In this document: positions 1-9,862 of the stretch, in pieces
Layout: every line of letters starts with the position of its first letter
How positions within the stretch are numbered: the stretch's first letter is position 1
Assembly: GCF_002849715.1 (NCBI RefSeq)
Contig: NZ_CP018863.1
Location: 992,001 to 1,056,000, forward strand
Length of the DNA: 64,000 nucleotides
Reading direction: 5' to 3'
Origin: Arthrobacter crystallopoietes
GTDB lineage: Bacteria > Actinomycetota > Actinomycetes > Actinomycetales > Micrococcaceae
Notes under the pieces: model-generated
The model's database searches: none
Seen by the model: the letters and a program-made list of their open reading frames with translations, nothing else
What the model was told of the DNA's origin: nothing
Program-made: the position numbers and the translations under genes

Positions 1-615
1 GATGAATGCGGACACCCAGAAGGCCACGCGCCAGCCCCAGCTGAGGAACTGATCCGAGGGGAGGATCCAGGACATGCCCAGCAGCACCAGGGTAGCCAGC
101 AGGTTGCCCACCGGAACGGCGGCCTGCGGCCAGCTGGACCAGAACCCGCGCGACTTGTTCGGGCTGTGCTCGGCCACCAGCAGGACGGCGCCGCCCCACT
201 CGCCGCCCACGGCGAAGCCCTGGACGAAGCGCAGGATTACCAGCAGCGCCGGCGCCCAGTAGCCAATGGAGTTGAAGCCGGGCAGGCAGCCCATGAGGAA
301 CGTGGCCACGCCGACCATGATGATGGTGACCTGCAGGGTGTGCTTGCGGCCAAGCTTGTCGCCGATCTGGCCGAACACAATGCCGCCGAGCGGACGGGCG
401 ATGAAGCCCACCGCGTAGGTCAGGAAGGCCGCGATGATGCCGTCCAGCTCCGTGTTGGCGTTGGGGAAGAAGAACTGGCCGAAGACCAGCGAGGCGGCGG
501 TGGCGTAGAGGAAGAACTCGTACCACTCCACCACCGTGCCCACCATCGAGGCGGCCACAATCTTTTTCAGTCCCGATTTCTCCGTCTCCGGGGACGTCGG
601 CTTGTTGACGCTCAT
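1..615 (-). CDS. MFS metabolite:H+ symporter (partial, C-terminus outside window)
   Basis: About 205 N-terminal residues of a transporter of the metabolite:H+ symporter (MHS) branch of the major facilitator superfamily, which imports small organic acids or osmolytes. Visible are the early helix start WYEFFLYA, the helix 2-3 loop motif with DKLGRKHTL, and the [18 protein letters not shown] helix. The ATG follows AAAGGAG at good spacing. The gene is divergent from the LysR regulator at 769, a usual arrangement for a regulator and its target. Substrate cannot be told from the sequence; aromatic acids and dicarboxylates are both possible. Confidence 0.85.
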   Translation of the reverse strand, partial: MSVNKPTSPETEKSGLKKIVAASMVGTVVEWYEFFLYATAASLVFGQFFFPNANTELDGIIAAFLTYAVGFIARPLGGIVFGQIGDKLGRKHTLQVTIIMVGVATFLMGCLPGFNSIGYWAPALLVILRFVQGFAVGGEWGGAVLLVAEHSPNKSRGFWSSWPQAAVPVGNLLATLVLLGMSWILPSDQFLSWGWRVAFWVSAFI

Positions 616-720
616 CGGCGCACTCCTTTGTTCTGCAGGTGTCAGCGTTGACATCGGCGTTGCGGGGTCCTGTGTTCCAGCACACAGAACGGCTTTACCG
701 AGTATGGACATAGCCGCTGC

Positions 721-768
721 TGTGCATCAATGACCAGTTGCGCAGAGATGAAGTGCACAATTGCAGAT
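721..768. promoter_or_regulatory. Probable LysR operator between MFS gene and LysR gene
   Basis: TGTGCA (721-726) and TGCACA (753-758) form an inverted pair, and the second lies within TGCACAATTGCA, itself dyad-symmetric. LysR proteins bind such T-N11-A type dyads near divergent promoters. The site sits just before the preferred start at 769, which argues against the longer start at 730. Confidence 0.4.
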
Positions 769-1701
769 ATGAACAGCCAATCCCCCGGCGCCGCCGCCCC
801 GAACCCCCACGACCTGCTGATCCTGCTCGCCGTGGCGCGGACCGGAAGATTTACGACGGCGGCCGAGAGCCTGGGTTTGAACCACACCACCGTCTCGCGC
901 CGGATTACCGCGTTGGAGAAGAGCCTCGGCGGCCGGACGCTCGCCCGCACCGTGGGCGGCTGGGAGCTCACGGACCTGGGCCGCCGGGCCGTGCGGGCCG
1001 CCGAGGACGTGGAGACCGCGGTGGCCACCATCAACGAAGGTGAGGAAGAAGCGGACCAGATCGCCGGCGTCGTACGCATTTCCGCCACCGACGGCTTCAG
1101 TGCGTTCATCATCGCGCCGGCGGTGGCCCAGCTGCGCCGGAAGCACCCGAACCTCAGCGTGGAGATTGTCAACGTCACGCGTCGGGCGCTGCAGCACCGC
1201 TCCGGCCTGGACCTGGAGGTGGTGGTCGGCGAGCCGCAGGTGCACCGGGCCGAGGCAATCCGGCTGGGCTACTACATGCTGGGAATGTATGCCTCGCGCC
1301 GCTATCTGGAGGACTTCGGCACGCCCGCCAGCGTCGCGGAACTCAGCGAGCACCGGCTGGTGTACTTCGTCGACTCGATGCTGCAGGTGGACGATCTGGA
1401 TGCCCCGCGGCGGCTGGTCCCCGGCATGCTGGATTCACTAAGCTCCACCAACGTTTTCGTCCACGTCGAGGCCACCCGGGCCGGCGCCGGGATCGGCTTC
1501 CTGCCCTGCTTTATGGCCGGCCGCCACCCGGACCTAGTGCGGCTTCTGCCGGAGGACTTCCAGGAACGCCTCCCCTACTGGATGGTGCTGCGGCCGGACT
1601 CGCTGCGCCAGCCCGCCGTCGCCGCCGTGGCCGAGGCGCTGCGCCGCCGGACGGCCGCCGTCGAAGACGCCCTGCTGGGCCGCGAACCTCTGGATTACTG
1701 A
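769..1701 (+). CDS. LysR-family transcriptional regulator
   Basis: A 310-residue LysR-type regulator with an N-terminal winged helix-turn-helix (LLILLAVARTGRFTTAAESLG, then TTVSRRITALEKSLGG) and a C-terminal periplasmic-binding-like effector domain. It probably controls the divergent symporter gene at 1-615. An upstream in-frame ATG at 730 would add 13 residues that run through the dyad-symmetric intergenic DNA, so 769 is preferred; neither start has a strong ribosome binding site. The effector is unknown. Confidence 0.85.
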   Translation: MNSQSPGAAAPNPHDLLILLAVARTGRFTTAAESLGLNHTTVSRRITALEKSLGGRTLARTVGGWELTDLGRRAVRAAEDVETAVATINEGEEEADQIAGVVRISATDGFSAFIIAPAVAQLRRKHPNLSVEIVNVTRRALQHRSGLDLEVVVGEPQVHRAEAIRLGYYMLGMYASRRYLEDFGTPASVAELSEHRLVYFVDSMLQVDDLDAPRRLVPGMLDSLSSTNVFVHVEATRAGAGIGFLPCFMAGRHPDLVRLLPEDFQERLPYWMVLRPDSLRQPAVAAVAEALRRRTAAVEDALLGREPLDY

Positions 1702-1956
1702 GAACGACGGCGGGTGCGTCGCCGGCCGAAGAGTTCCTTGATCCAACCGAAGGCGACGCCGGACTGCCGGCTCGCACCGGTAGCGCAGGTGCAGCGGCGG
1801 GACTGCGGAACGTTACGCATCACTTGGTCAACATGGTTTCCACAGCCTGCCCACGTTGCCTTTCCGCATTCTTGGCATGTCGCCGTCCGGCACATATAAG
1901 TCCTTCCATCGCTTTATGGTAAGTAGCCGCTTTACTGGCAGCACTCGCCATTCTAC

Positions 1957-1972
1957 ATACCCCCATGGGTAT
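1957..1972. promoter_or_regulatory. CstR/CsoR-type operator 1 (cstB promoter)
   Basis: ATACCCCCATGGGTAT, a 6-4-6 palindrome (ATACCC, 4-base spacer, GGGTAT). It matches the GC-tract operators of DUF156 repressors and recurs before the divergent cstR promoter. Confidence 0.8.
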
Positions 1973-2001
1973 AAAGAAGTAATGGAACGGGACTTGCGTA
2001 G

Positions 2002-2017
2002 ATACCCCCAAGGGTAT
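2002..2017. promoter_or_regulatory. CstR/CsoR-type operator 2 (cstB promoter)
   Basis: ATACCCCCAAGGGTAT, same 6-4-6 layout as the site at 1957. Confidence 0.8.
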
Positions 2018-2036
2018 TACCGTTGTTGCCATACGG

Positions 2037-2053
2037 ATACCCCCAAGGGGTGT
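2037..2053. promoter_or_regulatory. CstR/CsoR-type operator 3 (cstB promoter)
   Basis: ATACCCCCAAGGGGTGT, a 17-bp variant with an imperfect right half, 23 bases upstream of the cstB ATG. Occupancy here would block transcription or early elongation. Confidence 0.65.
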
Positions 2054-2075
2054 TGGCAAACGACAAGGAGACGAC

Positions 2076-3485
<1,410 letters not shown>

Positions 3486-3502
3486 GCCGCGGCAGGCACA
3501 AT

Positions 3503-3538
3503 CCGGATGGGCCCGCACGAAAGTGCAGGCCCATCCGG
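3503..3538 (+). terminator. Hairpin terminator after cstB
   Basis: An 11-bp stem (CCGGATGGGCC with its complement) continues through a single mismatch into GCAC/GTGC closed by a GAAA tetraloop. It begins 18 bases after the cstB stop. There is no U-tract, as is common in high-GC actinobacteria. Confidence 0.75.
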
Positions 3539-3539
3539 C

Positions 3540-3860
3540 GTTACACCGCCAACTACGCCGCCGGCGCGCTCTTGGACCGGTACGGCCGCAAGCCCGTACT
3601 GCTCGGCGGTTGACTTTTCGCAGTGCCAGTCCCGCTGATGCTGATCTTTGCCGGACTGGGACTGCGGCGTGGCGAGGCCGGGCGGTCGGGATCTACCGGG
3701 TCTGGCGCGACCTCGGCTAGGCGGTCGGCGCCGCCCTTGGCGGCATTACCGCTGATCTGCTGGGCCTGCACGCTGCCACCAACGTGGCAGCCAGAATGTA
3801 CGAACGCTCCCGCCCCGCACGGGTTGGACCCGGCACTCCGAGCCACGGACGCCCATGCCA
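3540..3860 (+). pseudogene. Decayed MFS transporter fragment
   Basis: Two MFS segments survive in different frames. Frame 2 gives GALLDRYGRKPVLLGG, an in-frame TGA (3611-3613, probably a former Trp), then LFAVPVPLMLIFAGLGL. Frame 1 gives GIYRVWRDLG, an in-frame TAG, then AVGAALGGITADLLGL, which matches the RxWRDxGYAxGAL motif seen in actinobacterial MFS proteins. The middle of the gene is deleted. It is a relic, not a working gene. It lies between cstB and cstR and marks a rearrangement seam. Confidence 0.7.
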
Positions 3861-3921
3861 CACAAAAAAGGCGACCCTGCGCAGTCCACCGCGCGGGGCC
3901 GCCGTCGTCCAGTCCGGCCGG

Positions 3922-4893
<972 letters not shown>

Positions 4894-4980
4894 CCCCCCT
4901 CCCCTGAGCCGGTTCCCGCCCTGGCCCCGCCCGGGCGGGAACCACCTCCAACCGGCCTGCATGCACCTTAGGAGCGCGCC

Positions 4981-5277
4981 ATGCCAGAGACCACCATCGA
5001 CGACACCCATGCACGCCGCACCCTCGACCAGATCCTCGACATCCGGGAAGACTTCGAAACCGCCGAAGGCATGATCCCCGAAGCCCGGCACATCCCCATG
5101 GGCGAACTCAACGCCCGCCTCGATGAAGTCGACCGCACCCGCCGCGTCGTCGTGGTCTGCCGCAGCGGCAACCGCAGCGCCCGCGTCGCCGACGCCCTCA
5201 ACGCCGCCGGCTACACCACCGACACCATGACCGGCGGCATGATCGCCTGGCAGGCCGCCGGCCTGCCCACCCGCTGA
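4981..5277 (+). CDS. Single-domain rhodanese
   Basis: A 98-residue cytoplasmic rhodanese with active-site loop CRSGNRSA and the trailing GGMIAWQAAGLP that ends such domains. It is a small sulfur carrier or persulfide transferase, likely working with the membrane rhodanese upstream and the exporter downstream. AGGAG precedes the ATG; the gap from the preceding gene is 87 bases. Its N-terminus is short and lacks part of the usual first strand-helix unit. Confidence 0.88.
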   Translation: MPETTIDDTHARRTLDQILDIREDFETAEGMIPEARHIPMGELNARLDEVDRTRRVVVVCRSGNRSARVADALNAAGYTTDTMTGGMIAWQAAGLPTR

Positions 5278-5309
5278 CCCGGGACCCGGCAGAAGAAAGG
5301 ACCACTCGC

Positions 5310-6194
5310 ATGACCGTCGCGCTCACGGCCACCCTGCTGCTCTCCGTCGTCATCGGACTCTCCCTCGGCCTGCTCGGCGGCGGAGGCTCCATCCTGACCG
5401 TTCCCATCCTCACCTACGTCGCAGGCCTCGACCCCAAGGAAGCCATCGCCGCCTCCCTCTTCGTTGTCGGCGCGACGTCGGCCGTCAGCGCCATTACTCA
5501 CGCTCGCAGCGGCCGCGTCAAATGGCGTACCGGCCTGATCTTTGGCGCCGCAGGCATGGCCGGAGCGTTCGGTGGGGGCTTGCTCGGCGGACACATCCCC
5601 GGAACCATCCTCATGATCGCCTTCGCCCTCATGATGGTCGCCACCTCCATCGCCATGATCCGCGGCCGCAAAAACAAGGCCGCTGCCACCCACAACAGCG
5701 AACTGCCCGTCCTCAAAGTCATCCTTGAAGGCCTCGTCGTCGGCCTCGTCACCGGACTCGTCGGCGCCGGCGGCGGCTTCCTCGTCGTACCGGCCCTCGC
5801 CCTCCTCGGCGGCCTCGCCATGCCCGTCGCCGTGGGCACCTCACTGATCGTCATCGCCCTAAAATCCTTCGCCGGGCTCGGCGGCTACCTCACCACCGTC
5901 AGCCTCGACTGGGGCCTCGTCGCCGCAGTCACCGCGGTCGCGATCGCCGGCTCCATCGTCGGATCCCGCCTCGCTGGCCGCATGCCCGAAGCAGTACTGC
6001 GCAAGGGCTTCGGCATCTTCGTCCTGGCCATGGGCGTCTTCGTCCTTGTCCAGGAACTCCCCGCGCCGGCCAACATCATCCTCGCCGTCACCGCCGCCGC
6101 ACTGGCACTGGCCGCGCTCACCTGCCGGTTCGCGATCCCCAGGTGCCCCTTGCGCACAACCCCTACCCCGGTTGAGCCGGCACAAGCCCGCTAA
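5310..6194 (+). CDS. TauE/SafE-family sulfite/sulfur-anion exporter
   Basis: A 294-residue membrane protein with about eight helices and the duplicated glycine-rich motifs of the TauE/SafE (DUF81) family: LSLGLLGGGGSILTVP in the first half and GLVGAGGGFLVVPAL in the second. These proteins export sulfite, thiosulfate or sulfoacetate. In this operon it probably removes sulfite or thiosulfate made by persulfide oxidation. GAAAGGA precedes the ATG 32 bases after the rhodanese stop. Substrate is inferred from context. Confidence 0.88.
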   Translation: MTVALTATLLLSVVIGLSLGLLGGGGSILTVPILTYVAGLDPKEAIAASLFVVGATSAVSAITHARSGRVKWRTGLIFGAAGMAGAFGGGLLGGHIPGTILMIAFALMMVATSIAMIRGRKNKAAATHNSELPVLKVILEGLVVGLVTGLVGAGGGFLVVPALALLGGLAMPVAVGTSLIVIALKSFAGLGGYLTTVSLDWGLVAAVTAVAIAGSIVGSRLAGRMPEAVLRKGFGIFVLAMGVFVLVQELPAPANIILAVTAAALALAALTCRFAIPRCPLRTTPTPVEPAQAR

Positions 6195-6251
6195 CCCTGG
6201 CCGCCCCACAACCATTCAACCCGCCCCGTAACCATTCAAAAGGAGAAATCC

Positions 6252-6605
6252 ATGGCCACCATTGACATCACCGAGCACGACTTCGCCCCGATCATCCGGG
6301 AGAACGACATCGTCCTGATCGACTTCTGGGCCAGCTGGTGCGGCCCCTGCCGCATGTTCGCACCCGTCTATGAGGCCGCCTCCGCTCAGCACCCCGACAT
6401 CGTCTTCGCCAAGGTCGACACCGAGGCCGAACAGGGTCTTGCCGCGGCCGCGGGCATTACCTCCATCCCCACGCTGATGGCCTTCCGCGACGGCGTACTC
6501 GTTTTCTCCGAGCCCGGGGCACTGCCGGCAGCAGGCCTCAACGGCGTCATCACGGCAGTCAAGAACCTCGACATGGCCCAACTCCAGACCGGGACCGCCA
6601 GATAA
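6252..6605 (+). CDS. Thioredoxin
   Basis: A 117-residue thioredoxin with the redox motif WCGPC (C30 and C33) inside IDFWASWCGPCRMF, and the cis-proline region GITSIPTLMAF. AAAAGGAG precedes the ATG. In a persulfide-response operon it likely reduces persulfidated proteins or resets rhodanese and CstR thiols. General housekeeping use is possible but less likely given the operon. Confidence 0.92.
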   Translation: MATIDITEHDFAPIIRENDIVLIDFWASWCGPCRMFAPVYEAASAQHPDIVFAKVDTEAEQGLAAAAGITSIPTLMAFRDGVLVFSEPGALPAAGLNGVITAVKNLDMAQLQTGTAR

Positions 6606-6706
6606 ACCGAGCGCCAGTCCTAAGCTGACCGCCCGAGACTCCGACCACGCTGTCACCGTCCTACCCAGGCGGTGACGCTCCTCCCCGCCTCTGGAAGGCT
6701 CCCACT

Positions 6707-7975
6707 GTGAACAGCACCGCACTATCGACAACCGGATCCGCCCAGCGCCGCATCGTACGGACGCTGTCGACCGCCCAGATATTCTCCGGGCTGGGCACGG
6801 GCTCCACCCTGTCCCTGGGGTCGATCCTGGCTGTCGACCTGTCCGGGTCCGAAACCTGGGCCGGTTCCGTAAACACTGCCCTGACCCTCGGCACCGCCGC
6901 CACGGCGATCCCGCTGTCCCAACTGGCCCTGGCCCGCGGGCGGCGCGTCGCCCTGGCCACCGGGCTGGCTGGCGCCATCGCCGGCACCGCTCTGATCATT
7001 GGCGCCGTGGTTACCGGGCTTTTCGTGCTGCTGCTGGCCGGAGCGCTAATGGTCGGCCTGGCCTCGGCCGTGAACCTGCAGGCGCGCTTCGCCGTCACGG
7101 ACCTGGCCGAGCCGGCCCGCAGGGGACGAGACCTCTCCCTGGTGGTTTGGGCGATCACGATCGGCGCCGTTGCCGGACCCAACATGGTCGGGCCCGGCGC
7201 TGTGCTGGCCGGTTGGCTGGGCATTCCGGCCTTGTCCGGACCATTCCTGATCTCGGCTGCGGGGATGGTTATCGGCGCAGGCATCGTCGCACTGTTCCTG
7301 CGCCCGGATCCTTTGCTGGCCCGCCGGGCTCTCGATGGTGACAACCTGCAGCCGGGCAAGAAGAGTTCCGGGTCGTGGCGGGCCGGGTGGCAGGTCGTGC
7401 GCGAACATCCGACCGCCCGTGGAGCGGTGATCGCAGTGGTTGCCGCGCATGCGGTGATGGTTGCGGTCATGTCGATGACCCCACTGCATATGCAGCACCA
7501 CGCTGGGCACGCGGCCGGGCACCCCGACACCATCGCCCTGATCGGCTTCACCCTCTCCCTCCACGTCGCCGGCATGTACGCCCTCTCCCCGCTGATGGGC
7601 TGGCTCACCGACCGCATCGGCGCCGCAAAGACCGTCCTGGCCGGGATGGGAACATTGATCGCCGCGGTGGCGCTGACCGGGCTGCTGCCTTCGAACATGA
7701 CCGTGGTCACCGCCGGGCTGATCCTGCTCGGACTGGGCTGGTCCGCGGCCACCGTCGCCGGTTCCACCCTGCTGGTCTCCACCCTGACCCCGGCCCAGCG
7801 CGTACCCGCCCAGGGCTTCTCCGACGCCACGATGTCCCTGGCCGGTGCCGCCGGCAGCGCCGCGGCCGGACCAATCATGGCTGCCATCGGGTTCCCCGGC
7901 ATCAGTTCCATGGCAGCACTGCTCATCGTCGCCGCATCCATCACCCTGCTGCGGAAGACCACCATCCGTCGCTGA
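6707..7975 (+). CDS. MFS transporter at the end of the cst operon
   Basis: A 422-residue MFS protein with about twelve helices. The central loop holds a His/Met-rich run (MTPLHMQHHAGHAAGHPD) between the two halves, which could bind metal. The GTG start is chosen because GGAAGG lies 8 bases upstream. It is the last gene of the rhodanese-TauE-thioredoxin operon, 101 bases after thioredoxin, so it may move a sulfur compound or a metal. Its substrate is not known to me. Confidence 0.8.
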   Translation: MNSTALSTTGSAQRRIVRTLSTAQIFSGLGTGSTLSLGSILAVDLSGSETWAGSVNTALTLGTAATAIPLSQLALARGRRVALATGLAGAIAGTALIIGAVVTGLFVLLLAGALMVGLASAVNLQARFAVTDLAEPARRGRDLSLVVWAITIGAVAGPNMVGPGAVLAGWLGIPALSGPFLISAAGMVIGAGIVALFLRPDPLLARRALDGDNLQPGKKSSGSWRAGWQVVREHPTARGAVIAVVAAHAVMVAVMSMTPLHMQHHAGHAAGHPDTIALIGFTLSLHVAGMYALSPLMGWLTDRIGAAKTVLAGMGTLIAAVALTGLLPSNMTVVTAGLILLGLGWSAATVAGSTLLVSTLTPAQRVPAQGFSDATMSLAGAAGSAAAGPIMAAIGFPGISSMAALLIVAASITLLRKTTIRR

Positions 7976-7984
7976 CGCTTGCGC

Positions 7985-8293
7985 GCACATGGAAGTCGCC
8001 GTCATTCCGGACACCGACGACAGTGCATATGCCCGTTCTAAGGGTGATCCGTCAGTTGCTGCCGACAAGGACGTCCCACTGGCTGGGATCGATAGATGCG
8101 GTGCTGCTTTCCCACGACGAGCACCCCGACAACCTCGACGACGCCCGAGCCGCCGAGGTCGCGGTTCTCCTCGGTGCCACGTGGCGTCATTCCGGCCCAC
8201 GTGGACAGTTTGGCCCACATCACCGAAGACCGTGACGAGCTTGTCTCCGCCTTCGCAGCGGCCGGACTGACCGACCGCCTGCAACTGGACTAA
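7985..8293 (+). pseudogene. Decayed MBL-fold hydrolase fragment
   Basis: Fragments of a metallo-beta-lactamase-fold hydrolase survive in three frames: SKGDPSVAADKDVPLAGID, then GSIDAVLLSHDEHPDNLDDA with the SHDxHPDNLD metal motif, then VIPAHVDSLAHITEDRDELV ending AFAAAGLTDRL and a stop. The middle of the protein is missing and at least two frameshifts separate the pieces. It follows the cst operon by only a few bases. Confidence 0.7.
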
Positions 8294-8672
8294 TACAACG
8301 GACCGGGCCCTCCCAGCATTCCAATGTCAGGAGGCCCTCGCCGAGCGGGTAGCGGAGCGGCTGGCCTGCGGCATAATGCGGCTGGGCGGCCCCGTCTGCG
8401 CACCCGCTGCGGCGACCGCATTGATGCTCTCGCCGTCGAACAGATCGCCTTTACTCCCGACCTACCAGCAGAGGTGCGCGCCACTGTCCGAAGCGGCCGC
8501 CGTTTGGATGGGCTCGGTGCAGGCCGTCGCTGTACAAGGCCGGGGGCTTCTGGCGCTCCGAGCAGTCCGCCAAGCGCCGCTGGGCGGGGTCCGTCCCGGT
8601 TCGCCCGTTACCGTCGCTGAAGGAGCGGCCGTCTCTAACTGAGAAGGGGGCGACCGCGTCGGACCGCGCCGG
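8294..8672. other. Stretch without a recognisable gene
   Basis: One open frame on the plus strand from about 8325 to 8641 reads EALAERVAERLACGIMRLGG and on to a stop, without a recognised family, a clear start or a ribosome binding site. It may be another decayed gene. No repeat or RNA gene is evident. Confidence 0.4.
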
Positions 8673-9125
8673 TTAGACGCGGTCCTGCCGGGCAGCGACG
8701 GGGCTCTCGACGCGCACCTCGGTGATGTTTTCGGCGCCCTGGTTGAGGGTGCGTTTGACCGTGCACAGCCGGTCGATGGAACGTTCAGCGCTGGCGATGA
8801 GTTTGTCGCGCTTTTCAGGATCGATCTCCGACATGTCGGTATCGATCAGGGTGACGAGTCTTTCAACCCGGTTCTCGTCAAAGTTTAAGAATGCCTCGAC
8901 CGTCGCGGTTGCGTTGAAGTCGTCGCCAAGTCGATTGACGAGTTGAGCCTCGGCCGACAGCGCTGCACATCCTGCGGCGGCTGCCTGCAGCAGTTCTACC
9001 GGGCTGAAGGAATCTTCGGCGCCGGGCGCGCCGATGCGAAGTTCTGCGCCTCGCCCGTTACGGGCGACGTACGTGGCGGGGCTGGTGCGTTCCGCGGTCA
9101 ATGCTGGAAGGGGCTCAGTGGCCAT
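8673..9125 (-). CDS. OsmC-family peroxiredoxin-like protein
   Basis: A 150-residue OsmC/Ohr-superfamily protein. The two expected Cys are present, in GCAALSAEAQLV and in RLCTVKRTL. Such proteins reduce organic peroxides, and OsmC-like proteins are also met in sulfur-stress regulons. The gene lies between the sulfur and copper sets and its promoter carries two ATACCC/GGGTAT palindromes, so it is predicted to respond to persulfide, copper or both. It is transcribed toward the MBL pseudogene. Confidence 0.85.
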   Translation of the reverse strand: MATEPLPALTAERTSPATYVARNGRGAELRIGAPGAEDSFSPVELLQAAAAGCAALSAEAQLVNRLGDDFNATATVEAFLNFDENRVERLVTLIDTDMSEIDPEKRDKLIASAERSIDRLCTVKRTLNQGAENITEVRVESPVAARQDRV

Positions 9126-9174
9126 GACACTCTCGAATCTCTTAGTGGTTCTTTACTCCCCACCTCTCGGGCGC

Positions 9175-9190
9175 ATACCCAAGGGGGTAT
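9175..9190. promoter_or_regulatory. Operator 6, 16-bp type (osmC promoter)
   Basis: ATACCCAAGGGGGTAT; on the other strand ATACCCCCTTGGGTAT, the 6-4-6 layout seen in the cst promoters. Confidence 0.75.
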
Positions 9191-9202
9191 GCACACTCAA
9201 AC

Positions 9203-9219
9203 ATACCCCCTCCGGGTAT
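9203..9219. promoter_or_regulatory. Operator 7, 17-bp type (osmC promoter)
   Basis: ATACCCCCTCCGGGTAT, a 6-5-6 layout like the copZ sites. It overlaps TTGACA on the minus strand (9224-9219), a likely -35 for osmC. Confidence 0.75.
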
Positions 9220-9567
9220 GTCAAACAGCGGAGCCGTCGGTTGTTTGAAGTGTGGAACAACGGGGTGGGGCCCTTGGGGAAATAGGCGGGCCGCATTCAA
9301 TTCGCAGCCCCCCTCCACGCCTTACCCCCGAGGGACACCTGACCCTAGTGGCAGCCCCCTGACCGCTCCTGGCTGGATTCAGCATTCCATCCGGCCCCCA
9401 CCCGGGCACTTCCGTAAGCGAGGCCCTGGCGGACTCGGACCCACCACCGCTGCCCCAACCTCCAAAGAGGACGGGCCAGTCATGCGCGATGGCGCTGAGT
9501 GCAGGCGAAAACCTGCCAGCCGGACGAGGTTGCTGTTGAAGGCTCAAGGTCCCACACGGGCACCGCC

Positions 9568-9596
9568 TTGACATGCATACCCCCTACGGGTATATC
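9568..9596 (+). promoter_or_regulatory. copZ promoter
   Basis: TTGACA (9568-9573), a 17-base spacer and TATATC (9591-9596). The spacer is nearly filled by the operator at 9577, so repressor and sigma factor would compete directly. Confidence 0.75.
9577..9593. promoter_or_regulatory. Operator 8, 17-bp type (copZ promoter)
   Basis: ATACCCCCTACGGGTAT, a 6-5-6 palindrome within the promoter spacer; the expected target of CsoR. Confidence 0.8.
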
Positions 9597-9610
9597 TAGA
9601 GACGTGGCAA

Positions 9611-9627
9611 TTACCCCCTACGGGTAT
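9611..9627. promoter_or_regulatory. Operator 9, 17-bp type (copZ leader)
   Basis: TTACCCCCTACGGGTAT, 6-5-6, one base different from operator 8, just downstream of the likely transcription start. Confidence 0.75.
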
Positions 9628-9649
9628 CAGAGCGGGAAGGGATACGACA

Positions 9650-9862
9650 ATGAACACCACTGAGTACTTAGTGACCGGAATGACCTGCGGGCACTGCGAA
9701 ATCTCCGTCCGGGAGGAGGTCCAGGAGGTCTCCGGCGTCCAGGGCGTCGAGGTAAGCCACCGGACCGGCAGGCTCGTGGTCACCGGCAACCAACCTGTCC
9801 AGGACGCCGCCGTCATTGCCGCCCTCGAGGCGGCTGGCTACCAGGGTGTGCGGTCGAAGTGA
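9650..9862 (+). CDS. copZ: CopZ copper chaperone (HMA domain)
   Basis: A 70-residue heavy-metal-associated domain with the Cu(I) motif GMTCGHC near the N-terminus and a ferredoxin-like fold pattern ending AALEAAGYQGV. It carries Cu(I) in the cytoplasm to the CopA ATPase. GGGAAGGGAT precedes the ATG. The gene is preceded by a strong promoter with two CsoR-type operators. Its stop overlaps the GTG start of the next gene. Confidence 0.92.
   Translation: MNTTEYLVTGMTCGHCEISVREEVQEVSGVQGVEVSHRTGRLVVTGNQPVQDAAVIAALEAAGYQGVRSK

Larger units (their letters stand above)
1702..2075. other. Noncoding stretch upstream of cstB
   Basis: No convincing gene. The first 250 bases show nothing clear. The last 120 bases carry three ATACCC/GGGTAT palindromes listed separately, and AAGGAG before the cstB start. 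Confidence 0.6.
9126..9649. other. Intergenic region with paired divergent operators
   Basis: It holds operators for osmC (9175-9219) at one end and the copZ promoter and operators (9568-9627) at the other. The roughly 350 bases between show no supported gene on either strand, though low-quality open frames exist. Confidence 0.6.

Noticed and set aside
9226..9574. Small open frames on both strands between osmC and copZ
   Set aside because: Low-complexity Pro/Arg/Gly translations, no start signal, no family.
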